Assembly: GCA_001603335.1 (NCBI GenBank)
Contig: LUYR01000332.1
Span: 1-13,039, forward strand
DNA: 13,039 nt
Reading direction: 5' to 3'
Origin: Rhodospirillales bacterium Alpha_05
GTDB lineage: Bacteria; Pseudomonadota; Alphaproteobacteria; Rhodospirillales; Rhodospirillaceae
Shown: positions 1 through 6,280 of the stretch, piece by piece
Numbering within the stretch: position 1 is the stretch's first letter
Layout: each line of letters opens with the position of its first letter
Made by a program: the position numbers and the translations under genes
Notes under the pieces: model-generated
What the model saw: only the letters and a program-made list of their open reading frames with translations
Told to the model about the DNA's origin: nothing
Databases searched by the model: none

Positions 1-169
1 CGGCGAGCCAGCCTTGGGCGATCTCGCGGCGGGTCGCCCATTCGGCGGTGTCGGGAACGCGGGCGTCGGGAAGGTCGACGAGGATCGCGAGGTGGGTTTC
101 ACCGGCGCGGGGATGAAACACCCGCTGGATCAGGGCAACGAGTTCGTTGCCGGTCAGCCGTTCGAGCAT
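1..169 (-). CDS. 5' end of an unrecognised gene, running off the left edge
   Basis: A reading frame on the minus strand opens with ATG at 169-167 and stays open to the window edge, giving the first 56 residues (starts MLERLTGNEL, later LAILVDLPDARVPDTAEWA). A good ribosome binding site (GGAGG on the minus strand, 176-180 region) sits about 7 nt upstream of the ATG, and the codons favour G/C in third position, so I take it as a real gene. I do not recognise the family: the visible part has no signal peptide or membrane segment and no catalytic motif I can name. It is divergent from msrC and may share control through the gap between them. Confidence 0.6.
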   Translation of the reverse strand, partial: MLERLTGNELVALIQRVFHPRAGETHLAILVDLPDARVPDTAEWATRREIAQGWLA

Positions 170-562
170 GGGTGCCTCCAGTTGGCGAGGAACAAAGCCT
201 TTCCCATCCGGATTTTCCAAGTAAAAATCCGGCTGTATTCGCGCCGTTGGGGGCGAATGGCGCAAACCCGACAATTAGGGCAGGGTTGCGTACCCAGTTG
301 CTGCTGGCAGTCTAATATGTGTGCAATTAGGCTATATTATGTGCAGCAAATGCGGATTTATAATGGCCGGATTCGCAAAAAGCAACGTTCCGCCGGATTT
401 TGCGGCGGACGCAACGAACGGAAAGTCTCTTCGGCGAGGCGCGTCGCATTCCTGCTTAAAATGACGCCATGTTGGAGTTTTGTGTTACGCGGCGGGGGCG
501 AAACCCTGCTATGGGAAATTCGAATTTCAGACTCGCGCCGACGCGCCTCGAGGAGATGACCA
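170..562. other. AT-rich divergent intergenic region
   Basis: This gap of about 390 bp between two divergent genes holds no convincing gene. It is clearly richer in A/T than the rest of the window, most of all at 290-365, and contains an exact TATAAT at 359-364 on the plus strand; no good -35 hexamer stands at 16-18 bp from it, so that promoter is weak evidence. A hairpin-forming repeat lies at 389-409 (7-bp arms TCCGCCG/CGGCGGA, 7-nt loop). The heptamer CCGGATT recurs at 208-214, 367-373 and 393-399 and inverted at 226-232. The promoters of both flanking genes must lie here or close by. Confidence 0.6.
208..232. repeat. Perfect inverted repeat, possible operator
   Basis: The arms CCGGATTTT (208-216) and AAAATCCGG (224-232) are exact reverse complements separated by 7 nt. 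The repeat lies about 40 bp upstream of the leftward gene and has no T-run beside it. As neither flanking gene ends here, a protein-binding site is more likely than a terminator. A third copy of CCGGATTTT is at 393-401. Confidence 0.5.
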
Positions 563-1057
563 GTGACCGAGACCTTCGCCCTGCCCGAGACCGCCGACAA
601 GGCGGAGATCTACGCCGCGCTGCTGCCCCAGGTGGAGGCGGTGATTGCGGGCGAGGACGACCTGATCGCCAATCTCGCCAACGTCGCGGCGATGTTGAAG
701 GCCGCGTTCGACTTCCACTGGGTCGGCTTCTACCGCGCCCTCGCACCGGAAATGCTGGTGCTCGGGCCGTTCCAGGGGCCGCTTGCGTGCGTGCGGATTC
801 CCTTCCATAAGGGCGTCTGCGGCGCCGCCGCGCGCACCGGCGAAACCCAGCTGGTCCCCGACGTCGACGCCTTCCCCGGCCACATCGCCTGCAGCAGCCT
901 TTCCCGATCCGAGGTCGTCGTACCCCTGGTCGCGGGCGGCGAAACCCGCCTCGTGCTCGACGTCGACAGTGCGGAGCTGAACGGCTTCGACGCCACCGAC
1001 CGCACCCATCTCGAAGCCCTCGTCGGCCTCCTCCGCGCTCGCCACTTCGGCGAATAA
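563..1057 (+). CDS. msrC: Free methionine-(R)-sulfoxide reductase (GAF-domain fRMsr)
   Basis: A cytoplasmic repair enzyme that reduces free L-methionine-(R)-sulfoxide to methionine, recycled by thioredoxin. The 164-aa product is a single GAF domain, the usual size for the family. The three family cysteines are present at 76 (in LACVRIP), 86 (in KGVCGAAA) and 110 (in FPGHIAC). Their 10- and 24-residue spacing equals that of E. coli Cys84/94/118; Cys110 corresponds to the catalytic one. The substrate-pocket acids also line up (Glu117, Asp133, Asp135). The residue after Cys110 is Ser, where Asp is common. Translation starts at GTG 563, with AGGAG at 551-555 seven bases upstream; the ATG at 556 is in another frame. 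It stands alone, with a GC hairpin after the stop. Identification is secure. Confidence 0.93.
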   Translation: MTETFALPETADKAEIYAALLPQVEAVIAGEDDLIANLANVAAMLKAAFDFHWVGFYRALAPEMLVLGPFQGPLACVRIPFHKGVCGAAARTGETQLVPDVDAFPGHIACSSLSRSEVVVPLVAGGETRLVLDVDSAELNGFDATDRTHLEALVGLLRARHFGE

Positions 1058-1079
1058 CCGCGCGCGCCCCGGCGCGCGG
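1058..1079 (+). other. GC-rich hairpin directly after msrC stop
   Basis: Arms CCGCGCGC (1058-1065) and GCGCGCGG (1072-1079) form a perfect 8-bp stem with a 6-nt loop, starting on the base after the msrC stop codon. No T-tract follows, so it is not a canonical intrinsic terminator; it may protect the 3' end of the mRNA or assist Rho-dependent termination. A second small hairpin, GATCGC/GCGATC, is at 1102-1116. Confidence 0.5.
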
Positions 1080-1164
1080 CGGGCAACGTAGGCGCGCGCA
1101 AGATCGCGTAGCGATCAACCCACGACCCTTAAAAATCAATCATGAATCGACTCACGGGCCGGGG

Positions 1165-1193
1165 TTGACACCGGAGGTTGGGTGCGTCATGGT
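1165..1193 (+). promoter_or_regulatory. Candidate sigma-70 promoter of the TRAP operon
   Basis: An exact TTGACA -35 hexamer lies at 1165-1170. At 17-bp spacing the -10 position reads CATGGT (1188-1193), which matches only three bases of TATAAT. A strong -35 with a poor -10 would suit a regulated promoter. Transcription would start near 1200, inside the palindrome described next. The position is inferred and no other -35/-10 pair in the gap looks better. Confidence 0.5.
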
Positions 1194-1199
1194 TTTTTC

Positions 1200-1214
1200 T
1201 GGAACTCAGTTCCA
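1200..1214. promoter_or_regulatory. IclR-type operator palindrome
   Basis: TGGAACTCAGTTCCA is a perfect 7+1+7 palindrome. E. coli IclR is known to bind a 15-bp site of the form TGGAAATNATTTCCA, so length, central unpaired base and outer TGGAA/TTCCA all agree. It lies just downstream of the candidate -10, where a bound repressor would block transcription start. An IclR-family gene is the fourth gene of the operon behind it (4304-5053), so autoregulation is the natural reading. T and A runs flank the site symmetrically. Whether the protein represses or activates cannot be read from the sequence. Confidence 0.65.
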
Positions 1215-1427
1215 AAAATAGAAACGTGCAAAAACGACGAAACGAACAGGAGTGCTTCCCGCCGGATCCGGTCCGTCCAGCCCAGTTCGTCTACCCTCGG
1301 TGAGCCTCGCTTTAGAGTTGTTCGCTGTCCCGTAACCCACCCTCACCGCAGTCGCAGTCGCTCGCGTGCAGTCGGCCTCCGGGATCCCAGCGGGATTTGA
1401 AAAAAATCCGCTTCGAGGAGGACAGCC
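1215..1427 (+). other. Long untranslated leader of dctP
   Basis: If transcription starts near 1200, the dctP mRNA has a leader of about 225 nt with no convincing gene in it. It contains the palindrome CCGGATCCGG (1262-1271), a 7-bp inverted repeat CGGTGAG/CTCACCG (1298-1304 and 1342-1348), and three copies of GCAGTCG (1348-1354, 1354-1360, 1368-1374). I see no known riboswitch pattern. Confidence 0.4.
1389..1412 (+). other. Hairpin just upstream of the dctP ribosome binding site
   Basis: The arms AGCGGGATTT (1389-1398) and AAATCCGCT (1404-1412) pair over 9 bp with one bulged G and an A-rich 5-nt loop. The stem ends four bases before the ribosome binding site AGGAGG (1416-1421). It could influence ribosome access or stabilise the 5' end of a processed transcript. 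The left arm can also pair with ATCCC at 1384-1388, so two alternative folds exist. Confidence 0.4.
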
Positions 1428-2423
1428 ATGTTGAAACGCGTGCTCGGAATGGTGGGAGGCGCATCGCTTCTGGCGATGGTGGCGACCCCCGCATCCGCGA
1501 TGGAACTCAAGCTCGCCCACTACGCCCCGGTCGACCATCCCGCCAGCAAGGCGGCGACGATGATGGCCGACGCGGTCGCCAAGCGCACCAACGGCGCGGT
1601 GACGATCAAGGTCTACCCCGCCAACCAGCTCGGCGATGGCAACGAAGTCCTCGAGCAGCAGATGAAGGGTGCGATCGACATCACCCTGCCGACCCAGCCG
1701 ATGCTCGACAAGTACGGCCCGAAGGGCGACAAGCCGTTCGGCGTGGTGATGCTGCCGTTCGTCTTCCGCGATTACCAGCATGCCTGGCGGGTGCTCGACG
1801 GCCCGTTCGCGCAGTGGGTTTCGCCGCGTCTCGACCAGCTCGGCCTGGTCTGGCTGGCGAACTGGGAATGGGGCTTCCGCAACCTCACCAACAGCAAGCG
1901 CCCGATCATGACGCCCGACGACGTCAAGGGCCTGAAGATCCGCACGCCGGGCGAAATCCAGCTTCAGGCGGCGATGGAAGCGGCCGGTGCGATCGTCACC
2001 AAGATCGCCTTCCCCGAATTGCCGATGGCGCTGAAGCAGGGCGTAGTCGACGGCCAGGAGAACCCGCTCGCGGTGATCGCCTCGCTCAAGCTCTACGAAA
2101 CCCAGCCCTACCTCGCGCTCACCCAGCATTCCTACAACTCGATGACCGCGGTGATCTCGAAGAAGGCGTGGGGAAAGCTCAGCAAGCCGCAGCAGATGAT
2201 CGTCCAGGAAGAGGCGCAGAAGGCCGGGCAGTGGTTCCGCGACCGCAACGTCGAGGCGGAAAAGAACCTCGTCGCCGAGCTGGAGTCCAAGGGGATGAAG
2301 GTCACCCATCCGGACCTCGCCGCGTTCAAGGCGAAGATGCAGCCGGCCTATGACCAGATCGCCGAGTACTCGGGCAAGGCCAATGTCGATGCGTTCCTGA
2401 AAATGGTCGCCGAAACCCACTGA
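1428..2423 (+). CDS. dctP: TRAP transporter periplasmic substrate-binding protein (DctP family)
   Basis: This periplasmic receptor captures a small organic acid and delivers it to the DctQM permease for Na+-driven import. The 331-aa protein starts with a Sec signal peptide (positive MLKR, hydrophobic core, likely cleavage after ASA at 22-24). Mature TRAP-binding features follow: LKLAHYAP at the first strand, Arg151 and NSKRPI at 155-160, then GLKIRTPG with Arg172, the residue that normally salt-bridges the substrate carboxylate. The helix and hinge motif FPELPMALKQGVVDGQENP is at 195-213. Length is typical. The start ATG at 1428 follows AGGAGG by 6 nt. The carboxylate-binding arginine indicates an acid ligand; which acid is not readable from sequence, though the downstream cupin and SDR hint at a uronate. 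Confidence 0.93.
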   Translation: MLKRVLGMVGGASLLAMVATPASAMELKLAHYAPVDHPASKAATMMADAVAKRTNGAVTIKVYPANQLGDGNEVLEQQMKGAIDITLPTQPMLDKYGPKGDKPFGVVMLPFVFRDYQHAWRVLDGPFAQWVSPRLDQLGLVWLANWEWGFRNLTNSKRPIMTPDDVKGLKIRTPGEIQLQAAMEAAGAIVTKIAFPELPMALKQGVVDGQENPLAVIASLKLYETQPYLALTQHSYNSMTAVISKKAWGKLSKPQQMIVQEEAQKAGQWFRDRNVEAEKNLVAELESKGMKVTHPDLAAFKAKMQPAYDQIAEYSGKANVDAFLKMVAETH

Positions 2424-2459
2424 GGCTTTCGCCAACCCATAGGCCAGGATGGAGTGCGG

Positions 2460-3758
2460 ATGATGTTGACGCTTGGCGTGTTCGCGGTGCTGATCGGGCT
2501 CGTGCTTTTGGGCGTGCCGATCTTCGCGGCGATGGGACTGACGGCGGCGGGGACGTTCATCCTGCTGGGCGACGCGGATATCCTGCCGCTGATGGCGCAA
2601 CGGATGTACGTCTCGACCACCGGGTTCACCCTGCTCGCCATTCCGTTCTTCATTCTGGCCGGCAACCTGATGAACTTCGGCGGCATCACCCAGCGGGTGT
2701 TCGAGTTCGCCCGCGCCCTGGTCGGCCACCTGCGCGGCGGGCTGGGGTATGTCAACGTGGTCGCGTGCATGATCTTTTCCGGCATGTCGGGGGCGGCGGT
2801 GGCGGAAGCCGCCGGCCTTGGCGTGGTGGAGATCAAGGCGATGACCGAAAACGGCTACGACCGCGAGTTCAGCGCCGCGCTCACCGCCGCCGGGTCGACC
2901 ATCGGCCCGGTGATTCCGCCCTCGATCCCGTTCGTCGTCTACGGCAGCATGACCGGGGTTTCGATCATCAAGCTGTTCATCGCGGGCTTCGTGCCCGGCA
3001 TCCTGATGGGCATCACGATGATGATCGCGGTCTACTTCGTTGCGAAAAAGCGCAAGTATCCGGTCGACGGCGCGCCTTCGTGCCGTCGCCTCTGGGTCGC
3101 GTTCAAGGGATCGGCGCTCGCCCTGATGATGCCGGTGCTGATCATCGGCGGCATCCTGGGCGGCATCTTCACTCCCACCGAGGCGGCGGTGGTGGCGACG
3201 CTCTACGCCTTCGTCGTCGGCGGGTTGGTCTATCGCCAGTTCGGCCTCAAGGACATTCCGGCAATCGTTTGGGAATCGGTGAAGCAGAGCGTGCGGGTGC
3301 TGTTCATCATCGCCACCGCCGGGTTCTTCAGCTGGCTGATGATCCACCAGAGCATCCCCGAGAAGGTGATCCTCGGCCTCACCAGCTTCAGCGAGACGCC
3401 GTGGGTGATCATGGCGATGATCATCCTGATCCTCCTGGTGCTCGGGTGCTTCATGGAAGGCATCGCGGTGCTGGTGATCACCATCCCGGTGTTCATGCCC
3501 CTGATCGAACGCTTCCACATCGACCCGGTGCAGTTCGGCGTGGTGATGATCCTCTGTTCGATGATCGGCCTGCTCACGCCGCCGGTGGGGATGTGTCTCT
3601 ACGCGGTCTCGGGCATCAGCGGCGTGCCGATCGGGCGGCTCTCCCGCGAGCTCTGGCCCTATCTCCTCGGCATCTTCGCGGTTACGCTGCTGATCGCCTA
3701 CGTCCCCGAGGTCGGGCTGTGGCTGCCCAATTTGGTGATGCCGGAGGGCGGGCGATGA
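2460..3758 (+). CDS. dctM: TRAP transporter large permease subunit (DctM family)
   Basis: The large inner-membrane subunit forms the Na+-coupled translocation channel of the TRAP system. It is about 432 aa and hydrophobic throughout, with a dozen or so membrane segments, which is usual. Family signatures are clear: LLAIPFFILAGNLM, FSGMSGAAVAEAAGLG near residues 107-122, and GSTIGPVIPPSIPFVVYG near 145-162. The second half repeats the pattern with GGIFTPTEAAVVA and a closing LLTPPVGMCLYAV. The start is uncertain among GTG 2454, ATG 2460 and ATG 2463; I chose 2460, ten bases after AGGA. The gap from dctP is about 36 bp. Its stop overlaps the dctQ start (ATGA at 3755-3758). Here dctM precedes dctQ, the reverse of the more familiar P-Q-M order. 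Confidence 0.93.
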   Translation: MMLTLGVFAVLIGLVLLGVPIFAAMGLTAAGTFILLGDADILPLMAQRMYVSTTGFTLLAIPFFILAGNLMNFGGITQRVFEFARALVGHLRGGLGYVNVVACMIFSGMSGAAVAEAAGLGVVEIKAMTENGYDREFSAALTAAGSTIGPVIPPSIPFVVYGSMTGVSIIKLFIAGFVPGILMGITMMIAVYFVAKKRKYPVDGAPSCRRLWVAFKGSALALMMPVLIIGGILGGIFTPTEAAVVATLYAFVVGGLVYRQFGLKDIPAIVWESVKQSVRVLFIIATAGFFSWLMIHQSIPEKVILGLTSFSETPWVIMAMIILILLVLGCFMEGIAVLVITIPVFMPLIERFHIDPVQFGVVMILCSMIGLLTPPVGMCLYAVSGISGVPIGRLSRELWPYLLGIFAVTLLIAYVPEVGLWLPNLVMPEGGR

Positions 3759-4297
3759 TCGCGACCTTGAAAACCCTCGACCGTGCCCTCGGCTTCGCGC
3801 TGCGCTGGTTCTGCATTCTCAACATGCTGGCGCTGACCTTGGTGTTGAGCGCGGTGGTGTTCATCCGCTTCGTGCCGATCGCGACGCTGAGCTGGTCCGA
3901 CGAGATCGTCGAATGGCTGATGGCCTCGCTGATCTTCATCGCCGCCGCCGCGCTCTGGCGCGAGAACGACCACTTCAAGATCACGATGATCAGCGAGCGG
4001 CTGGCCGGCACCCAGTCGGGCCGGGTGTTCACCCTGTTCCTCGAGGTGCTCACCGCGATCTTCATCGCCCTGTTCGCCCAGTACAGCCTCGACCTCACCA
4101 TGGGCGTCGGGCGGACCTCGCCGGTGCTGTCCTGGCCGATGATGTGGTGGTATGCGCCGATGCCCATCGCCGGGTTCATCATGGTAGTCTATGCGATCCG
4201 CAACGTGATCCAGGGTGTCCGGGCGGTGGTCGAGGGCTGCCGACGCAACGGTGCGGGCGGAGTGGCCAAGGTTCAGCACGAGCAGAGGAATTGGTAG
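3755..4297 (+). CDS. dctQ: TRAP transporter small permease subunit (DctQ family)
   Basis: The 180-aa product is the small inner-membrane partner of DctM, required for TRAP transport. It has four hydrophobic segments, roughly at residues 16-40, 52-67, 92-112 and 130-148. Family features are LSWSDEIVEWLMASLIFIAAA after the first segment, then WRENDHFKI, with a positive, hydrophilic C-terminal tail ending in NW. The reading frame is open far upstream across dctM in a shadow frame, but the real start is ATG 3755, which overlaps the dctM stop by four bases, so translation is coupled. The size and helix count fit the family exactly. It ends 6 bp before the IclR gene. Confidence 0.92.
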   Translation: MIATLKTLDRALGFALRWFCILNMLALTLVLSAVVFIRFVPIATLSWSDEIVEWLMASLIFIAAAALWRENDHFKITMISERLAGTQSGRVFTLFLEVLTAIFIALFAQYSLDLTMGVGRTSPVLSWPMMWWYAPMPIAGFIMVVYAIRNVIQGVRAVVEGCRRNGAGGVAKVQHEQRNW

Positions 4298-4303
4298 GGG
4301 TCG

Positions 4304-5053
4304 ATGAGCAGCCTGCAAAAAGTCTTCACCATCATCGAAACCGTGGTCTCGCGCCAGGCCGCGGGGATGACCTTCGCCGAGATCATCGCCGCCACCGGCA
4401 TGCCGAAGGCGAGCGTGCACCGTACACTGAAGGAGCTCGTCGATCTCGGCGTGCTCAGTTACGCGACCCTGACGGCGCGCTATCGCGGCAGCCTCAAGCT
4501 CGCGAGCCTCGGCTGCGAGGTTACCGCCAACCTCGATCTGCGCACGCTGGCGCACACCTATCTGCAGTCGCTGCACGAGGCGACCCACCACACCGCCAAC
4601 CTCGGCATCCGCGACGGCGACGCGGGCGTCTACATCGACAAGATCGAGACCCCGGACTACGGCATCAAGCTGTTCTCCGAGGTCGGCAAGCGCTTCCCGC
4701 TCTATTGCACCGCGATGGGCAAGGTGCTGCTCGCCTTCGGCAAGGCCGCCGAGCGCGACGCCTACCTCGCCCGCAGCTTCGAGAGCCTCACCCCCAACAC
4801 CATCGTCGATCCGCCGCTGCTGCGTGCCGAGCTCGACCGGGTGCGGAGCGAGGGCTACGCGCTCGACCGCGAGGAGATCACCCGCGGCGTGATGTGCGTC
4901 GCGGCGCCGATCTTCGGCGCGCAGGAGGCGGTGGTCGGCGCGGTGAGCATCGCATTCCCCGCCTACATTCAAACCGATCGCAGCATCGATCCCGAGATCG
5001 ACGCGGTCCGCCGTCATGCGGCCGAGATTTCGGGAGTTCTGGTCAAGGGTTGA
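4304..5053 (+). CDS. IclR-family transcriptional regulator
   Basis: A 249-aa DNA-binding regulator of the IclR family. A winged helix-turn-helix occupies residues 4-64, with the recognition helix around 33-46 (MPKASVHRTLKEL). The effector-binding domain follows from about 75; typical elements are GKRFPLYCTAMGKVLLAF (128-145), GYALDREE then GVMCVAAPIF (184-205) and GAVSIAFPA (212-220). Members usually bind a small catabolite and control adjacent catabolic genes, often including their own. It begins 6 bp after dctQ, inside the transport operon, and a matching 15-bp operator lies at 1200-1214. It probably senses the TRAP substrate or a product of the cupin/SDR steps. The likely start is ATG 4304, with purine-rich AGGGG immediately upstream. 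It resembles KdgR-type members in general layout, but subfamily assignment is not certain. Confidence 0.92.
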   Translation: MSSLQKVFTIIETVVSRQAAGMTFAEIIAATGMPKASVHRTLKELVDLGVLSYATLTARYRGSLKLASLGCEVTANLDLRTLAHTYLQSLHEATHHTANLGIRDGDAGVYIDKIETPDYGIKLFSEVGKRFPLYCTAMGKVLLAFGKAAERDAYLARSFESLTPNTIVDPPLLRAELDRVRSEGYALDREEITRGVMCVAAPIFGAQEAVVGAVSIAFPAYIQTDRSIDPEIDAVRRHAAEISGVLVKG

Positions 5054-5078
5054 TCATCAAAAACCGGGAGGCAACGTG

Positions 5079-5468
5079 ATGACCTATGCAGCCAAGAAAA
5101 AGTCGAAGTACTGCTACACGATCAAGGACATTCCCCAGTTGCCGATCGGCGCATCGTCGCTCACCCGCTTCGTCGCCTCCGAGGAAGTGCTGCTGAGCTT
5201 CATCGAAAACCCGCCCGGCTCGGTGTTTCCGATGCACAGCCATCCGGCGATGCAGATCCTGATCATCCTCGAAGGCTCGGAAGAGCACACCTGCGGCGGC
5301 GAGACCTTCCACATGGAGGCGGGCGACGTCTGCATCCATCCGTCCAACGTCGAACACGGCGGCACCACCACTACCGGCTTCAAGGGCATCGATATTTTCG
5401 TGCCGCCGCGCGACGACTACATCGAACTGATGAAGCAGCACGGCCTCCCGGTCACCCAGGAGAAGTGA
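5079..5468 (+). CDS. Single-domain cupin, KdgF-like
   Basis: A 129-aa one-domain cupin. Cupin motif 1 reads GSVFPMHSHPAMQ, giving metal ligands His53, His55 and Gln59; motif 2 (AGDVCIHPSNVEHGG) gives His93. The usual Glu is replaced by Gln, as in KdgF, the enzyme that linearises 4,5-unsaturated uronates in pectin and alginate breakdown. The stretch GIDIFVPPRDDYIE (103-116) also matches the KdgF pattern with Asp, Phe and Arg in the active site (here Asp105, Phe107, Arg111). The match is from memory of the family and not an alignment, so KdgF function is a hypothesis; a generic small-molecule cupin is the alternative. The start is ATG 5079, with GGGAGG 7 nt upstream; the adjacent GTG 5076 is less well spaced. 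It lies 25 bp after the IclR gene. Confidence 0.85.
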   Translation: MTYAAKKKSKYCYTIKDIPQLPIGASSLTRFVASEEVLLSFIENPPGSVFPMHSHPAMQILIILEGSEEHTCGGETFHMEAGDVCIHPSNVEHGGTTTTGFKGIDIFVPPRDDYIELMKQHGLPVTQEK

Positions 5469-5499
5469 CGCTTCGGTTTTCCATGAAAGGTGTTTTGCG

Positions 5500-6270
5500 A
5501 TGAAGAACTATCTTGAGGATCTGGCGGGCAAGGCGGTTTTGGTGACCGGCTCGTCCACCGGCATCGGCGCGGCTGTCGCCAAGGGCTTCGCCAATTGTGG
5601 CGCGAAGGTCGCGGTGCACTGCAACAAGAGCCGCGCCGAGGGCGAGGCGGTGGTCGCCGAAATCAAGGCCGCGGGCGGCGAGGCGATCCTGGTGCAGGGC
5701 GACGTCACCAAGTCGGCGGAGGCCAAGCGCCTTGTCGACGAGACCGTGAAGGCGTTCGGCCGCATCGACGTTCTCGTCAACAACGCGGGCGGCCTGGTCA
5801 AGCGCACCCCGCCCGACGAGAACGAAGACGACTTCATCGACGCGGTGATCGACCTCAACATCCGCTCGGTGGTGGCGGCGAGCCGCGCCGCGATCCCCCA
5901 CTTCGTCAAGCAGAACCACGGCGCGATCATCAGCACCGGCTCGGTCGCGGCGCGCAACGGCGGCGGCGCCGGGGTGTCGATCTATGCCAGCACCAAGGGC
6001 TTCGTCCACACCTTCACCAAGAGCCTGGCGAAGGAACTGGTCGGCTGCAACGTGCGGGTCAACGCGGTGGCCCCCGGCGTGATCGCCACGCCGTTCCACA
6101 AAACCACCCCCGCCGACGCCATGGAAGGCTTCAAGAAGGGGATTCCCTTGGGCCGTCTCGGCACGCCGGAAGACCTGGTCGGCGCGTACCTGTTCCTCGC
6201 CTCCGACAACCTCTCGGCGTTCATCACCGGCCAGGTGATCGACGTCAACGGCGGCCAGATCATGCCGTGA
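5500..6270 (+). CDS. Short-chain dehydrogenase/reductase, possibly a deoxy-uronate reductase
   Basis: A 256-aa classical SDR, soluble and NAD(P)-dependent. The Rossmann motif TGSSTGIG is at 16-23, NNAG at 94-97, the structural Asn at 120, and the catalytic set is Ser148, Tyr162 and Lys166 (YASTK). The C-terminal FITGQVIDVNGGQ is typical. His40 and the CNKSR loop after the second strand suggest NADPH preference, but that is weak. Several details, namely NNAGGLVKR, NIRSVV, the ISTGS segment followed by Gly-rich NGGGAG, and TPFH, recall Sphingomonas 4-deoxy-L-erythro-5-hexoseulose-uronate reductase (A1-R). Beside a KdgF-like cupin that is attractive, yet generic SDRs can share these features. 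The start ATG 5500 follows GAAAGG by 9 nt. It is probably the last gene before a strong hairpin. Confidence 0.93.
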   Translation: MKNYLEDLAGKAVLVTGSSTGIGAAVAKGFANCGAKVAVHCNKSRAEGEAVVAEIKAAGGEAILVQGDVTKSAEAKRLVDETVKAFGRIDVLVNNAGGLVKRTPPDENEDDFIDAVIDLNIRSVVAASRAAIPHFVKQNHGAIISTGSVAARNGGGAGVSIYASTKGFVHTFTKSLAKELVGCNVRVNAVAPGVIATPFHKTTPADAMEGFKKGIPLGRLGTPEDLVGAYLFLASDNLSAFITGQVIDVNGGQIMP

Positions 6271-6280
6271 CGCCAAGGCG

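Noticed and set aside
313..343. TATGTG direct repeats and TAATAT/TATATT boxes as promoter elements
   Set aside because: No -35 hexamer at suitable spacing on either strand could be found. The AT-richness alone is not enough to place a promoter.
1058..1116. Intrinsic terminator after msrC
   Set aside because: The hairpins are real but no run of T follows either of them. I found no hairpin with a T-tract after any gene in the window.
1348..1374. Three copies of GCAGTCG as a possible repeat array
   Set aside because: The copies are only 7 bp long and unevenly spaced; no CRISPR or other regular repeat-spacer structure exists in the window.
1182..1400. A 72-codon frame in the dctP leader
   Set aside because: No ribosome binding site, Arg/Ser-rich product without any recognisable feature, and it overlaps the operator and the likely transcription start.
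1206..3518. A 770-codon open frame on the minus strand
   Set aside because: It lies antisense to dctP and dctM, is extremely rich in His, Asp and Arg, and shows no domain. This is the usual shadow of GC-rich genes read in the complementary frame.
2765..4297. A 510-codon plus-strand frame ending with dctQ
   Set aside because: Only the part from ATG 3755 is protein-like. The upstream part is an Arg/His-rich shadow of dctM.
3698..5017. A long minus-strand frame across dctQ and the IclR gene
   Set aside because: It is antisense to two well-supported genes and its composition is that of a shadow frame. The same applies to minus-strand frames at 5452-6348, 6455-7291 and 7168-8355.
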